From: Herbaspirillum seropedicae
GTDB taxonomy: Bacteria; Pseudomonadota; Gammaproteobacteria; Burkholderiales; Burkholderiaceae_D
Assembly (NCBI RefSeq): GCF_001040945.1
Contig: NZ_CP011930.1
Coordinates: forward strand, 2,953,704 to 3,017,703
Length of the DNA: 64,000 nt
Direction: 5' to 3'
The position numbers were made by a program, and so were the translations under genes. Below, piece after piece: positions 44,081-52,143 of this stretch; position 1 is the first letter of the stretch, and each line of letters begins with the position of its first letter. The notes beneath the pieces were generated by a model. It was given only the letters and a program-made list of their open reading frames with translations. It did not search any database and was not told the origin of the DNA.

Positions 44081-45259
44081 CTAGCCCTTGCGGCCCCAAT
44101 ATGACTTGTCGTTCAACATGCCCTTGGGCGTGATGTCCTGATCGAAGATCGAGGTCGGCAAGGCCACCGTGCAGGCGCAGTTGGGGATATCGACGATGCC
44201 GCCGATGCGCCCTTCCACCGGCGCGGCCGTCAGCAGCATGTAGGCCTGGCTGCCGGTGTAGCCGAAGTGGGTCAGGTAGTCGATGGCCTTCAGGCAGGCC
44301 TGGCGATAGGCCACGGTGGCGTCGAGGTAGTAGTTCACGCCGTTTTCCACGCTGATGCCCTCGAAGGTCAGCCATTGCTCGTAATGCGGCTTGACGATGC
44401 TGGGCATGAAGATGGGCGAGGTGATGTTGTACTTGGCCATGCCGCCCTTGATGAGGTCGAAGCCGACGTGACTCACGCCATCCATCTCGATGGCGCCGCA
44501 GAAGCCGATCTCGCCATCGCCCTGCGAAAAGTGCAGGTCGCCCATCGAGAAACCCGCGCCCTTCACATACACCGGGAAGAAGATGCGGGTACCCGCCGAC
44601 AGGTCCTTGATGTCGGTATTGCCGCCATGCTCCCGCGGCGGCACGGTGCGCGCCGCCACCTTGGCCATCTCGTCGAACTTGGCCCCGGTCAGGCCGCGCA
44701 GCACGGCGGTGCTGGGGTTCGGTGGCTGCGCCAGGCCCTTGGCGGCCAGCGGAGCTTCGCGCCGGTTCCATTCGGCCAGCAGGTCATGCGAAGGCAGGCA
44801 ACCCATCAGGCCAGGGTGGGTCAGGCCAGCGATGCGCACGCCCGGAATATGACGCGAAGTGGCATACAAGCCCTTCAGGTCCCAGATGGCCTTGTCGGCT
44901 TCGGGGAAATAATCGGCCAGGAAGCCACCGCCGTTTTCCTTGGCGAACACGCCCGAGAAACCCACCGGCGTGACCGGCTTGATGTCCAGCAGGTCGATCA
45001 CCAGCAGGTCGCCCGGCTCTGCGCCCTCGACGTGGAAGGGACCGGTCAGCGGATGGGCGCGCGTGAGGTCGACGTTCTTGACGTCGGAGACATCGTCGGT
45101 GTCCTGGATCTGGGCGTCCAGGAAGTCCAGCGACTCGATCAGGATGGATTCGCCCGGCTTGACCGAGGCCAGGAACGGCAGGTCCGGGTGCCAGCGGTTG
45201 TGACCCAGTTCAGCCTGCTCTGCCAGCGGGACGCCGGGCTTGATCTTGAAGTGTTGCAT
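44081..45259 (-). CDS. fmdA: Formamidase FmdA
   Basis: A 392-residue member of the FmdA/AmdA acetamidase-formamidase family, hydrolysing formamide to formate and ammonia. LGHNRWHPDLPF, FSQGDGEIGFCGAIEMDG and the C-terminal LLTAAPVEGRIGGIVDIPNCACTVALP match the family. Strong AAGGAG before the ATG at 45259 decides the start. It follows amiE by 192 bp, with a REP-like element between. With the ABC importer and amiE it forms an amide uptake and hydrolysis pathway. Confidence 0.93.
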   Translation of the reverse strand: MQHFKIKPGVPLAEQAELGHNRWHPDLPFLASVKPGESILIESLDFLDAQIQDTDDVSDVKNVDLTRAHPLTGPFHVEGAEPGDLLVIDLLDIKPVTPVGFSGVFAKENGGGFLADYFPEADKAIWDLKGLYATSRHIPGVRIAGLTHPGLMGCLPSHDLLAEWNRREAPLAAKGLAQPPNPSTAVLRGLTGAKFDEMAKVAARTVPPREHGGNTDIKDLSAGTRIFFPVYVKGAGFSMGDLHFSQGDGEIGFCGAIEMDGVSHVGFDLIKGGMAKYNITSPIFMPSIVKPHYEQWLTFEGISVENGVNYYLDATVAYRQACLKAIDYLTHFGYTGSQAYMLLTAAPVEGRIGGIVDIPNCACTVALPTSIFDQDITPKGMLNDKSYWGRKG

Positions 45260-45316
45260 GCGATCTCCTTGGTGGTGGATAGGTTCATGGCTTGATGCCA
45301 GCCTGCATTGCTGCTG

Positions 45317-45424
45317 CCGTTCGTCCTGAGTAGCCGCAACGCGGCGTATCGAAGGCGCGCCAGCGGTTGGCAAGCGGCATGAGCGCCTTCGATACGACCC
45401 TTTGGGTCTACTCAGTCCGAACGG
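45317..45424. repeat. REP-like inverted repeat between amiE and fmdA
   Basis: A 108-bp element with nested inverted repeats: outer arms beginning CCGTTCGTCCTGAGTAG and ending TACTCAGTCCGAACGG; inner perfect 13-bp arms GTATCGAAGGCGC (45346-45358) and GCGCCTTCGATAC (45383-45395); and a small GACCC/GGGTC hairpin. The same design recurs at 50301-50417. Both lie between genes of one operon, which suits an mRNA-stabilising or translation-tuning role. Confidence 0.8.
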
Positions 45425-45451
45425 ACATCAGTTGCCAACCCGAATGACTTA

Positions 45452-46483
45452 TCAAGCTGCCGGCTCGGTAGGGATCCCCGGCATCGGGCATTCGGGCGTG
45501 CCGGCGCTGTTGCGGGTCAAGGCCTCGACCTGGGCGCGGGCAGCCTGCGGGTCATTGACCCAGGTGCGATAGAAGTCGAAGGGGCACTCGGCCACGCCGG
45601 CCGGCGACTCGCCCGAATTGATCTTGCCGGTATAGCCGCGATGCAGCAGCTTGTAGAGGTGGTTCTGCGACTGCCAATTGCGACGCGCATCACGGATGGC
45701 CGAGATCGACAGCTCGGCATACTGGATACCCATTTCCTCGGTACCGCACTCGCCCAGCGTGCGGCCATCGAAGCCGACGATGGCCGAGTGGCCGAAGTAG
45801 GAATAGACGCCATCGAACCCGGCCGCATTGGCCACGGCCACATAGAGGTTGTTCATCCACGCCATGGCCTTGGAGACCATGATCTGCTGTTCCTTGGCCG
45901 GATACATGTAGCCCTGGCAGCGCACTACCAGTTCCGCGCCCTTCATGGCGCAATCACGCCAGATCTCGGGATAGTTGCCGTCATCGCAGATGATGAGGCT
46001 GATCTTCAAGCCCTTGGGGCCGTCGCAGACATAGGTGGCATCGCCCGGATACCAGCCCTCGATGGGCGTCCACGGCATGATCTTGCGATACTTCTGCACG
46101 ATCTCGCCCTGGTCGTTGATGAGGATCAGGGTGTTGTAGGGGACCTTGCGCGGATGCTCTTCATGGCGCTCGCCGGTCAGGGAAAACACGCCCCATACAC
46201 CTGCAATGCGGCAGGCCTCGGAAAAGATGCGGGTCTCGTCGCCGGGGATGGCGGCGGCGGTCTCGAACATCTCTTCACGGTCATACATGATGCCGTGGGT
46301 CGAGTACTCGGGGAACACCACCAGATCCAGCCCCGGCAGGCCCTGCTTCATGCCCACCAGCATGGCGGCGATCTTCTGCGCGTTTTCCAACACCTCGCTG
46401 CGCGTATGCAGACGCGGCATCTTGTAGTTCACCACGGCCACGCCGACGGCGTCCTTGCTGCTTGAAATGTCTCCATGTCGCAT
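45452..46483 (-). CDS. amiE: Aliphatic amidase AmiE
   Basis: A 343-residue nitrilase-superfamily amidase that hydrolyses short aliphatic amides (acetamide, propionamide and similar) to acid and ammonia. The catalytic triad is at the positions known for Pseudomonas AmiE: E59 in FPEYST, K134 in KYRKIMPW and C166 in [10 protein letters not shown]. Length matches. A GAGGAG precedes the ATG by eight bases. It lies 29 bp after urtE and 192 bp before fmdA. Confidence 0.95.
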   Translation of the reverse strand: MRHGDISSSKDAVGVAVVNYKMPRLHTRSEVLENAQKIAAMLVGMKQGLPGLDLVVFPEYSTHGIMYDREEMFETAAAIPGDETRIFSEACRIAGVWGVFSLTGERHEEHPRKVPYNTLILINDQGEIVQKYRKIMPWTPIEGWYPGDATYVCDGPKGLKISLIICDDGNYPEIWRDCAMKGAELVVRCQGYMYPAKEQQIMVSKAMAWMNNLYVAVANAAGFDGVYSYFGHSAIVGFDGRTLGECGTEEMGIQYAELSISAIRDARRNWQSQNHLYKLLHRGYTGKINSGESPAGVAECPFDFYRTWVNDPQAARAQVEALTRNSAGTPECPMPGIPTEPAA

Positions 46484-46512
46484 GGGCTTGCTCCTCTGAA
46501 AAGACGGTCGAT

Positions 46513-47202
46513 TCAGACCGACAGGTATTTGCTGATGGTGGGCGCGTCGACGTTCTCACGCGTGTCTTCGTAGACGAAGCGCCCCTTGTCGATCACCAGG
46601 AAGCGGTCCGCAATCTCCAGCGTGAAGCTCAGCACCTGCTCCGAGACCACGATGGTGAGCGCGCGGATCTTGCGGATTTCCTTCAGGCTCCTGGCAATGT
46701 CCTTGATGATGGAAGGCTGGATGCCTTCGGTCGGCTCATCCAGCAACAGCACGCGCGGATTGGTCGCCAGCGCCCGTGCAATGGCCAGTTGCTGCTGCTG
46801 GCCGCCGGAGAGATTGCCGCCCTTGCGGGTGCGCATGTCATAGAGCACCGGGAAGAGCGAATACAGTTCATCGGGCACCTTGCCCTTGGCCGCCGCAGGC
46901 AGGCCGGTCTGGATGTTTTCCAGCACCGTCATGTGCGAAAAGATCATGCGCCCCTGCGGCACATAGGCCACGCCGCGCTCGACACGCTGGTGGCTTTCCA
47001 GGCTGCCCAGTTCCACGCCATCGATGCTGATGCTGCCGCCGCGCAGCGGCAGGATGCCCATCAGGGTCTTGAACAGCGTGGTCTTGCCCATGCCGTTGCG
47101 GCCCATGACGGCGACGATTTCTTCCTTGGCCACCGACAGGTCGACGTCGTGGATGACCTTGCTCTGGCCGTAGCCGGAAGCGAGTTGCGAGACTTTGAAC
47201 AT
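46513..47202 (-). CDS. urtE: Urea/amide ABC transporter ATP-binding protein UrtE
   Basis: A 229-residue LivF-type ATPase. Walker [10 protein letters not shown], signature [15 protein letters not shown], and Walker [13 protein letters not shown] are all intact. The ATG at 47202 has GGAG seven bases upstream. Fifth gene of the urtABCDE order; works with UrtD at the cytoplasmic face of the UrtB-UrtC channel. Confidence 0.94.
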   Translation of the reverse strand: MFKVSQLASGYGQSKVIHDVDLSVAKEEIVAVMGRNGMGKTTLFKTLMGILPLRGGSISIDGVELGSLESHQRVERGVAYVPQGRMIFSHMTVLENIQTGLPAAAKGKVPDELYSLFPVLYDMRTRKGGNLSGGQQQQLAIARALATNPRVLLLDEPTEGIQPSIIKDIARSLKEIRKIRALTIVVSEQVLSFTLEIADRFLVIDKGRFVYEDTRENVDAPTISKYLSV

Positions 47203-47227
47203 GGCAGGCTCCGAGGGTGAGGAAAGT

Positions 47228-47995
47228 TCAGTGACCGAGGTAGACATCGATCACCTTGGGATCGGACTGCACCTTCTCCATGCTGCCTTCGGCCAGGATC
47301 TTGCCCTGGTGCAGCACGGTGACCTTGTGGGCGATGCTCTTGACGAAATCCATGTCGTGCTCGATCACCACCACCGAACGGCCCTGGCTGATGCGGCCCA
47401 GCAGCTCGGCGGTCTTTTCGCGTTCGGACACGCTCATGCCGGCCACCGGCTCGTCCAGCATCAAGAGCTCCGGCTCCTGCATCAGCAGCATGCCGATCTC
47501 CAGCCACTGCTTCTGGCCGTGCGAGAGCAGGTCGGCCTGGGTGTGCAGCTGCTCTTCCAGGAAGATCTCGGCGGCCACCGCCTCCACCCGCGCCACCACA
47601 TCCGGCGAGCGCTTGAAGGTCAGCGCACCGAACACCTTGCGGCCACGGGGGAAGGACATCTCCAGGTTCTCGAACACGGAGAGGTTTTCGTAGATGGAAG
47701 GGGTCTGGAACTTGCGTCCTACCCCGACGCGCACGATGGCGTGCTCGCTCATCTTGGTCAGTTCATGGTTGTTGAACTTGATGCTGCCGGAGGTGGCCCG
47801 GGTCTTGCCGCAGATCAGGTCCAGCACCGTGGTCTTGCCCGCGCCGTTGGGGCCGATCACCACGCGCACCTCATTGCGTTGCACGTAGAGATTGAGCTTG
47901 TCGACGGCCTTGAAACCGTCGAAGGACACGGTCAGGTCTTCGATGGCCAGGACCGGATGGGCGTCCGATTCGAAACCGATGGCGTTCTCGCTCAT
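47228..47995 (-). CDS. urtD: Urea/amide ABC transporter ATP-binding protein UrtD
   Basis: A 255-residue LivG-type ATPase: Walker A GPNGAGKTT, the LSHGQKQWLEIG signature, and LLMLDEPVAGMS Walker B. The start overlaps the urtC stop by 4 bp, so translation is coupled. Confidence 0.94.
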   Translation of the reverse strand: MSENAIGFESDAHPVLAIEDLTVSFDGFKAVDKLNLYVQRNEVRVVIGPNGAGKTTVLDLICGKTRATSGSIKFNNHELTKMSEHAIVRVGVGRKFQTPSIYENLSVFENLEMSFPRGRKVFGALTFKRSPDVVARVEAVAAEIFLEEQLHTQADLLSHGQKQWLEIGMLLMQEPELLMLDEPVAGMSVSEREKTAELLGRISQGRSVVVIEHDMDFVKSIAHKVTVLHQGKILAEGSMEKVQSDPKVIDVYLGH

Positions 47996-49200
47996 TTGCT
48001 GGCCTCCAGGGTAGCGCCGGGCTCGATGCCGTCACGCTTGGTGTCAGGGGTGGATGGACGGGGCGTGGTCTTGAGCGGCTCGGCAGCAACGGCAGCCTTG
48101 GCGTTGGGTTCGCCGCGCAGCTTGCCCATCAGGCGTTTGCCCTGGGTCTGCCACAGTCCGGCCAGGCCATTGGGGAAATACATCACCACCGCGATGAAGA
48201 GCCCGCCCATCAGGAACAGCCACAGTTCGGGGAAGGTCTCGGAGAAATAGGTCTTGCCGAAGTTCACCAGCAGCGTTCCATACACCGCACCCAGCAGCGA
48301 CATGCGCCCGCCCACTGCCGCAAAGATCACCATTTCGATGGAAGGCACGATGCCCACGAAGGAGGGCGACATGAAGCCCACCTGCAGCGTGAACATGGCC
48401 CCGCCGATGGCCGAGAACATGGCCGCCGCGCAGAACACGAAGACCTTGAAGCTGGCCACGTCATAGCCGGAGAAACGCACCCGCTCTTCCTTGTCGCGCA
48501 TGGCCACCAGCAAGCGGCCCAGCTTGGAGCCCAGCACGTAGCGACCGAACAGGATGCAGCCAAACAGCAATCCGGCATTGACGAAATACAGCACTAGCTT
48601 GGCGTGGTCGGTGCGGATATCCCAACCCATCAGGGTCTTCAGGTCGGTGATGCCGTTCACGCCGCCGGTCAGGCCTTGCTGGCCGATGATGAGGATGGAG
48701 AGGATGGCGGCGATGGCCTGCGTGACGATGGAGAAATACACGTCTCCCACGCGGCGCTTGAACATCGCCATGCCGATCAGCATGGCCAGCACGGTCGGCA
48801 CCGCCAGCACCGCAAAGATGGTGAAGGCAAAGCTGTGGAACGGCTCCCACATGGCCGGCAAGGCGGTGATCTGGTTCCAGTCCATGAAGTCGGGAATGCC
48901 CGGCGTGGACTGGATCTTGGTGCTGATGGGGTCGGAGGCTTCGAGCTTGAGGAACATGGCCATGCAATAGCCGCCCAGGCCGAAGAACACGCCCTGCCCC
49001 AGGCTCAGGATGCCGCCATAGCCCCAGCACAGCACCAGGCCCACGGCGACGAAGGCATAGGACAGGTACTTGCCCACCAGATTGAGCCGGAACATGTCCA
49101 GCGTCAGCGGAAACACCACCAGCAACAGCGCCGCCATCACCAAGAGGCCAAGCGCACCGGAGCGCCCGCCCAGCAGTTTTTCATAGGCTGCATTCATCAT
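47992..49200 (-). CDS. urtC: Urea/amide ABC transporter permease UrtC
   Basis: A 402-residue LivM-type permease with about ten transmembrane segments and conserved GGILSLGQGVFFGLGGYCMAMFLK, GLTGGVNGITDLK and the cytoplasmic coupling loop. The C-terminal tail is charged, a common feature of UrtC. The ATG at 49200 has an AGGT upstream. Starts 40 bp after the urtB stop. Confidence 0.93.
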   Translation of the reverse strand: MMNAAYEKLLGGRSGALGLLVMAALLLVVFPLTLDMFRLNLVGKYLSYAFVAVGLVLCWGYGGILSLGQGVFFGLGGYCMAMFLKLEASDPISTKIQSTPGIPDFMDWNQITALPAMWEPFHSFAFTIFAVLAVPTVLAMLIGMAMFKRRVGDVYFSIVTQAIAAILSILIIGQQGLTGGVNGITDLKTLMGWDIRTDHAKLVLYFVNAGLLFGCILFGRYVLGSKLGRLLVAMRDKEERVRFSGYDVASFKVFVFCAAAMFSAIGGAMFTLQVGFMSPSFVGIVPSIEMVIFAAVGGRMSLLGAVYGTLLVNFGKTYFSETFPELWLFLMGGLFIAVVMYFPNGLAGLWQTQGKRLMGKLRGEPNAKAAVAAEPLKTTPRPSTPDTKRDGIEPGATLEASK

Positions 49201-49240
49201 CGGACCTCGCACGAATTGTTTGATCTGTAGGAAGCGCTCA

Positions 49241-50158
49241 TCACTTGCGCACCTTCACCGAGAACAGCCCTTGCGGACGCAGCATCAGGATCAGGATCAC
49301 CGCCGACAAGGTCAGCACCTTGGCCATCGAACCGGTCAGGAAGAATTCCGCCGTGGACTGGGTCTGGGCAATCGAGAAGGCCGAGGCAATGGTGCCGATC
49401 AGGCTCTGCGCGCCGCCGAAGACCACCACCAGGAAGGTATCGACGATGTAGAGCGAACCGCTGGTGGGACCGGTGGAGCCGATCGTGGTGAAGGCCGCGC
49501 CAGCCACGCCAGCCACGCCGCAACCCAGTGCAAAGGTGGTGCGGTCGACCTTGCGGGTGTTGATGCCCACCGCCCCGCTCATGACCCGGTTCTGCATGGT
49601 GGCGCGCACCTGCAGACCCCAGCGCGAACGGAACAGCAGCACGAAGATGGCCCCCGTGAGCAGCACCGTCAGTCCCATCATGAAGAGGCCATTCAAGGGG
49701 ATGTCGATGTCGTCGGTCGGCTTGAAGGAACCCATGAGCCAATCCGGCAAGGTGGCGCTGACTTCCTTGGCGCCGAAGATGGAGCGGAATGTTTGCTGCA
49801 TCGCCAGCGACAGGCCCCAGGTAGCCAGGAGCGTATCCAGTGGACGTTTGTAGAGGCGGCTGATGAGCAGCAGCTCGGTGAGATAACCGACGCCATAGGC
49901 CACGGCGAAGGACAGCACGATGGCCACGAAGAAATAGAACGGCTGCAAGGCCGGCGCATAGGTCGTGGTCAGGTGCGACAGCAGGTAGGTGATGTAGGCC
50001 CCGATGGTGAGGAATTCACCGTGGGCCATGTTGATCACGCCCATCTGCCCGAAGATGATGGCCAGGCCCAGCGCCATGAGCAGCAGCACGCAAAAGACCG
50101 AGAGGCCATTGAAGCCCTGCATGGCGAAGATAGCGCCGAATTCGGATAGAGAAACCAT
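49241..50158 (-). CDS. urtB: Urea/amide ABC transporter permease UrtB
   Basis: A 305-residue LivH-type permease with about eight transmembrane segments, IFGQMGVINMAHGEFLTIGAYITY near the N-terminus and LATWGLSLAMQQTFRSIFGAK. A GGGAG precedes the ATG. It is separated from urtA by 295 bp, most of it the REP-like element at 50301-50417. Confidence 0.93.
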   Translation of the reverse strand: MVSLSEFGAIFAMQGFNGLSVFCVLLLMALGLAIIFGQMGVINMAHGEFLTIGAYITYLLSHLTTTYAPALQPFYFFVAIVLSFAVAYGVGYLTELLLISRLYKRPLDTLLATWGLSLAMQQTFRSIFGAKEVSATLPDWLMGSFKPTDDIDIPLNGLFMMGLTVLLTGAIFVLLFRSRWGLQVRATMQNRVMSGAVGINTRKVDRTTFALGCGVAGVAGAAFTTIGSTGPTSGSLYIVDTFLVVVFGGAQSLIGTIASAFSIAQTQSTAEFFLTGSMAKVLTLSAVILILMLRPQGLFSVKVRK

Positions 50159-50300
50159 GTTGACTCCCGACGGGGCAGAGTTGCAGATTGGAGCAAGGGC
50201 GGCAGCGCCCGCATGTCACTACAGACGCCGCCGCTTTGCTGCACAGAAGGTCGAGGCAAGCCGCGACCGCTTGGGTTGGCGTGGCGAAATCACACGCCCA

Positions 50301-50417
50301 CCGTTCGGACTGAGTAGCGGCGCCAGCCGCGTATCGAAGACGAGAGAACGAGGCGCTCCTTCGACAAGCTCAGGACAGGCTTCGATACGGCCCTGCGGGC
50401 CTACTCAGGACGAACGG
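50301..50417. repeat. REP-like inverted repeat between urtA and urtB
   Basis: A 117-bp element with the same layout as 45317-45424: outer arms CCGTTCGGACTGAGTAG and CTACTCAGGACGAACGG, inner GTATCGAAG / CTTCGATAC and a GGCCC/GGGCC hairpin. It also carries the common repeat word TTCGACAAGCTCAGGAC. Its place just after the binding-protein gene parallels REP elements that raise malE-type mRNA levels. Confidence 0.8.
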
Positions 50418-50453
50418 GGAGGCGACGATTCCGCCCAGTTGCCACCCCTCCCC

Positions 50454-51710
50454 TTACTGGTAACCCTTGGGGAAGGGATTCGGCTCGATCAGCTCGGACT
50501 CGTAGACCACCTTGAACTGGCCATCCTTCTGCGCCTCGCCGATGCGGGTCTTGCTCCACAGGTGATGGTTCTCGTGGACCTTGACGTAGCCTTCCGGCGC
50601 AGTCTTGAGTTCGATGCCGGGCGACGCCGCCACCACCTTGTCGACGTCGAAGCTACCGGCCTTTTCCACCGCTGCCTTCCACAGCCAGGGGCCGAGATAG
50701 GCGGCTTGTGTCACGTCGCCGATGACCGAATTGGCGCCGAACTTGGCCTTGAATTCGGCCACGAATTTCTTGTTGTTGGCGTTGTCCAGGCTCTGGAAAT
50801 ACTTCATCGACGCGAAGAAGCCTTCCACGTTCTCGCCGCCGATGCCCAGCATTTCATCCTCGGTCACCGAGATGGTCAGCAGGTTCTGGGTCTTGGCGGT
50901 CACGCCGGCCGCCTTCAACTGCTTGTAGAAGGCGACGTTGGAGCCGCCCACCACGTCGGCAAAGATCACGTCCGGCTTCTTCAGCTTGATCTTGTTGATC
51001 AGCGAACCGAATTGGGTGTTGCCCAGCGGGTAGTATTCCTCGCCCACCACCGAGCCCTTGAGCACGTTCTCGATGTGCTTGCGGGCGATCTTGTTGGAGG
51101 TGCGCGGCCAGATGTAGTCCGAGCCGACCAGGAAGAAGGTCTTGGCCTTCTTTTCCTTGGCCACCCAGTTCAGGCCGGCCAGCACCTGTTGCGTCGCCTC
51201 CTGCCCGGTATAGAACACGTTCTTGGATTGCTCCAGGCCTTCGTAGAAGGTCGGGTAGTACAAGAGGCCATTGTCCTTCTCGAACACCGGCAGCACCGCC
51301 TTGCGCGACGCCGAGGTCCAGCAGCCGAAGACGGCCGCCACGCGGTCGTTTTCCAGCAGTTTCTTGGCCTTTTCGGCGAAGGTCGGCCAGTCGCTGGCGC
51401 CGTCTTCCTGGATGATCTTGATCTTGCGCCCCAGGATGCCGCCCATGGCATTGATCTGGTCGATGGCCAGGCGCTCGGCCTGGATAGAACCGGTCTCGCT
51501 GATGGCCATGGTGCCGGTGGCCGAGTGCAACTGGCCGACCGTGACTTCGGTATCGGTGATGGCCAGCTTGGTGGTGTTGACCTTGGCGGTCGGATACTGC
51601 TGCGCCGAGGCCATGCCCGGCAGGGCCGCTGCTGCCGCCCCGGCAGCCAGGCCCATGAGGATCTTGCGGCGTGGGAACGAGGGCGGATGGGAAGACGAGG
51701 AATGCGACAT
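50454..51710 (-). CDS. urtA: Urea/amide ABC transporter substrate-binding protein UrtA
   Basis: A 418-residue periplasmic binding protein, the urea/short-amide type of the Leu/Ile/Val-binding fold. A Tat-like signal (SFPRRKILMGLAAGAAAAALPGMASA) opens the protein. Characteristic blocks are VTVGQLHSATGTMAISETGS, FGCWTSASRKAVLPVFE and LLYYPTFYEGLEQSKNV. The ATG at 51710 is chosen for its AAAGGAG and for giving the signal peptide its start. First gene of a leftward operon with urtBCDE, amiE and fmdA. The same family serves urea in cyanobacteria and amides in methylotrophs (FmdD); the neighbours favour amides or both. Confidence 0.93.
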   Translation of the reverse strand: MSHSSSSHPPSFPRRKILMGLAAGAAAAALPGMASAQQYPTAKVNTTKLAITDTEVTVGQLHSATGTMAISETGSIQAERLAIDQINAMGGILGRKIKIIQEDGASDWPTFAEKAKKLLENDRVAAVFGCWTSASRKAVLPVFEKDNGLLYYPTFYEGLEQSKNVFYTGQEATQQVLAGLNWVAKEKKAKTFFLVGSDYIWPRTSNKIARKHIENVLKGSVVGEEYYPLGNTQFGSLINKIKLKKPDVIFADVVGGSNVAFYKQLKAAGVTAKTQNLLTISVTEDEMLGIGGENVEGFFASMKYFQSLDNANNKKFVAEFKAKFGANSVIGDVTQAAYLGPWLWKAAVEKAGSFDVDKVVAASPGIELKTAPEGYVKVHENHHLWSKTRIGEAQKDGQFKVVYESELIEPNPFPKGYQ

Positions 51711-51860
51711 GCGGTACTCCTTTCGGGCGTTGTTGTTGGACTCGTGGTGACAGCTGCGTGGCGGCAACAAAAGCAGGGAACGGCACGGCGGGACCGCTGG
51801 ATGGCTGCGGCGGCCTGTCGTTCTGGGACGCAGAATAGGAGTCGCGGTGCGGCGCAACAA

Positions 51861-51876
51861 TACGTTGATTGACGTA
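51861..51876. promoter_or_regulatory. TACGT-N6-ACGTA palindromic motif, urtA-proximal copy
   Basis: TACGTTGATTGACGTA has perfect 5-bp arms TACGT/ACGTA around a 6-bp centre. It matches the second copy at 13 of 16 bases. It lies about 150 bp upstream of the urtA ATG. Likely the binding site of the LuxR-type regulator at 55559-56515. Confidence 0.65.
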
Positions 51877-52023
51877 AGCTCCGGTGCGCAGGGCGGAGGC
51901 GCACTGCACAGCTTTTGAACGCGGCGCGCCTGCTCTTGGTGCAGACCTCCGCGGCCGGCGCGCAACAGGCCCGCGCTGGCGTGCTGCATTGTGGTGAAAG
52001 CGTGCGACGCAGGGCCAAGGATC

Positions 52024-52039
52024 TACGTCATTTGACGTA
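52024..52039. promoter_or_regulatory. TACGTCA-TT-TGACGTA palindrome, kinase-proximal copy
   Basis: A perfect palindrome with 7-bp arms and a 2-bp centre, 17 bp upstream of the sigma-54-like promoter. Symmetry of this size suits a dimeric LuxR/NarL-type regulator. It is the more symmetric of the two copies. Confidence 0.7.
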
Positions 52040-52056
52040 TGCCCTTGGCGGCGCAA

Positions 52057-52072
52057 TGGTTTGAAAATTGCT
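52057..52072 (+). promoter_or_regulatory. Candidate sigma-54 promoter for the NCS1-kinase gene
   Basis: TGGTTTGAAAATTGCT has the invariant GG and GC exactly 10 bp apart and the TTGCW box, but differs from consensus at three positions between TGG and G. It would start RNA near 52083. Nitrogen control of the sensor is a reasonable inference. Confidence 0.45.
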
Positions 52073-52094
52073 TGTCCGCATGGGCAGTCATTGC

Positions 52095-52124
52095 CCCCTA
52101 GCCACCCCTAGCCATCCCTAGCCA
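52095..52124. repeat. Three 10-bp tandem repeats in the kinase leader
   Basis: CCCCTAGCCA, CCCCTAGCCA, TCCCTAGCCA in direct order, ending 19 bp before the GTG start. They lie within the predicted 5' leader. Copy number could vary by slippage and change expression. Confidence 0.75.
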
Positions 52125-52143
52125 CCCAGCCGCCAGAGCCAAC

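Larger units (their letters stand above)
51711..52143. promoter_or_regulatory. 433-bp divergent control region, urtA / NCS1-kinase
   Basis: This region separates the amide operon from the transporter-sensor gene. It carries two copies of a 16-bp near-palindrome (51861-51876 and 52024-52039), a sigma-54-like promoter for the kinase gene (52057-52072) and three 10-bp tandem repeats just before the kinase start (52095-52124). No clear -35/-10 pair for urtA is seen by eye, and no other gene is supported here. Confidence 0.7.
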
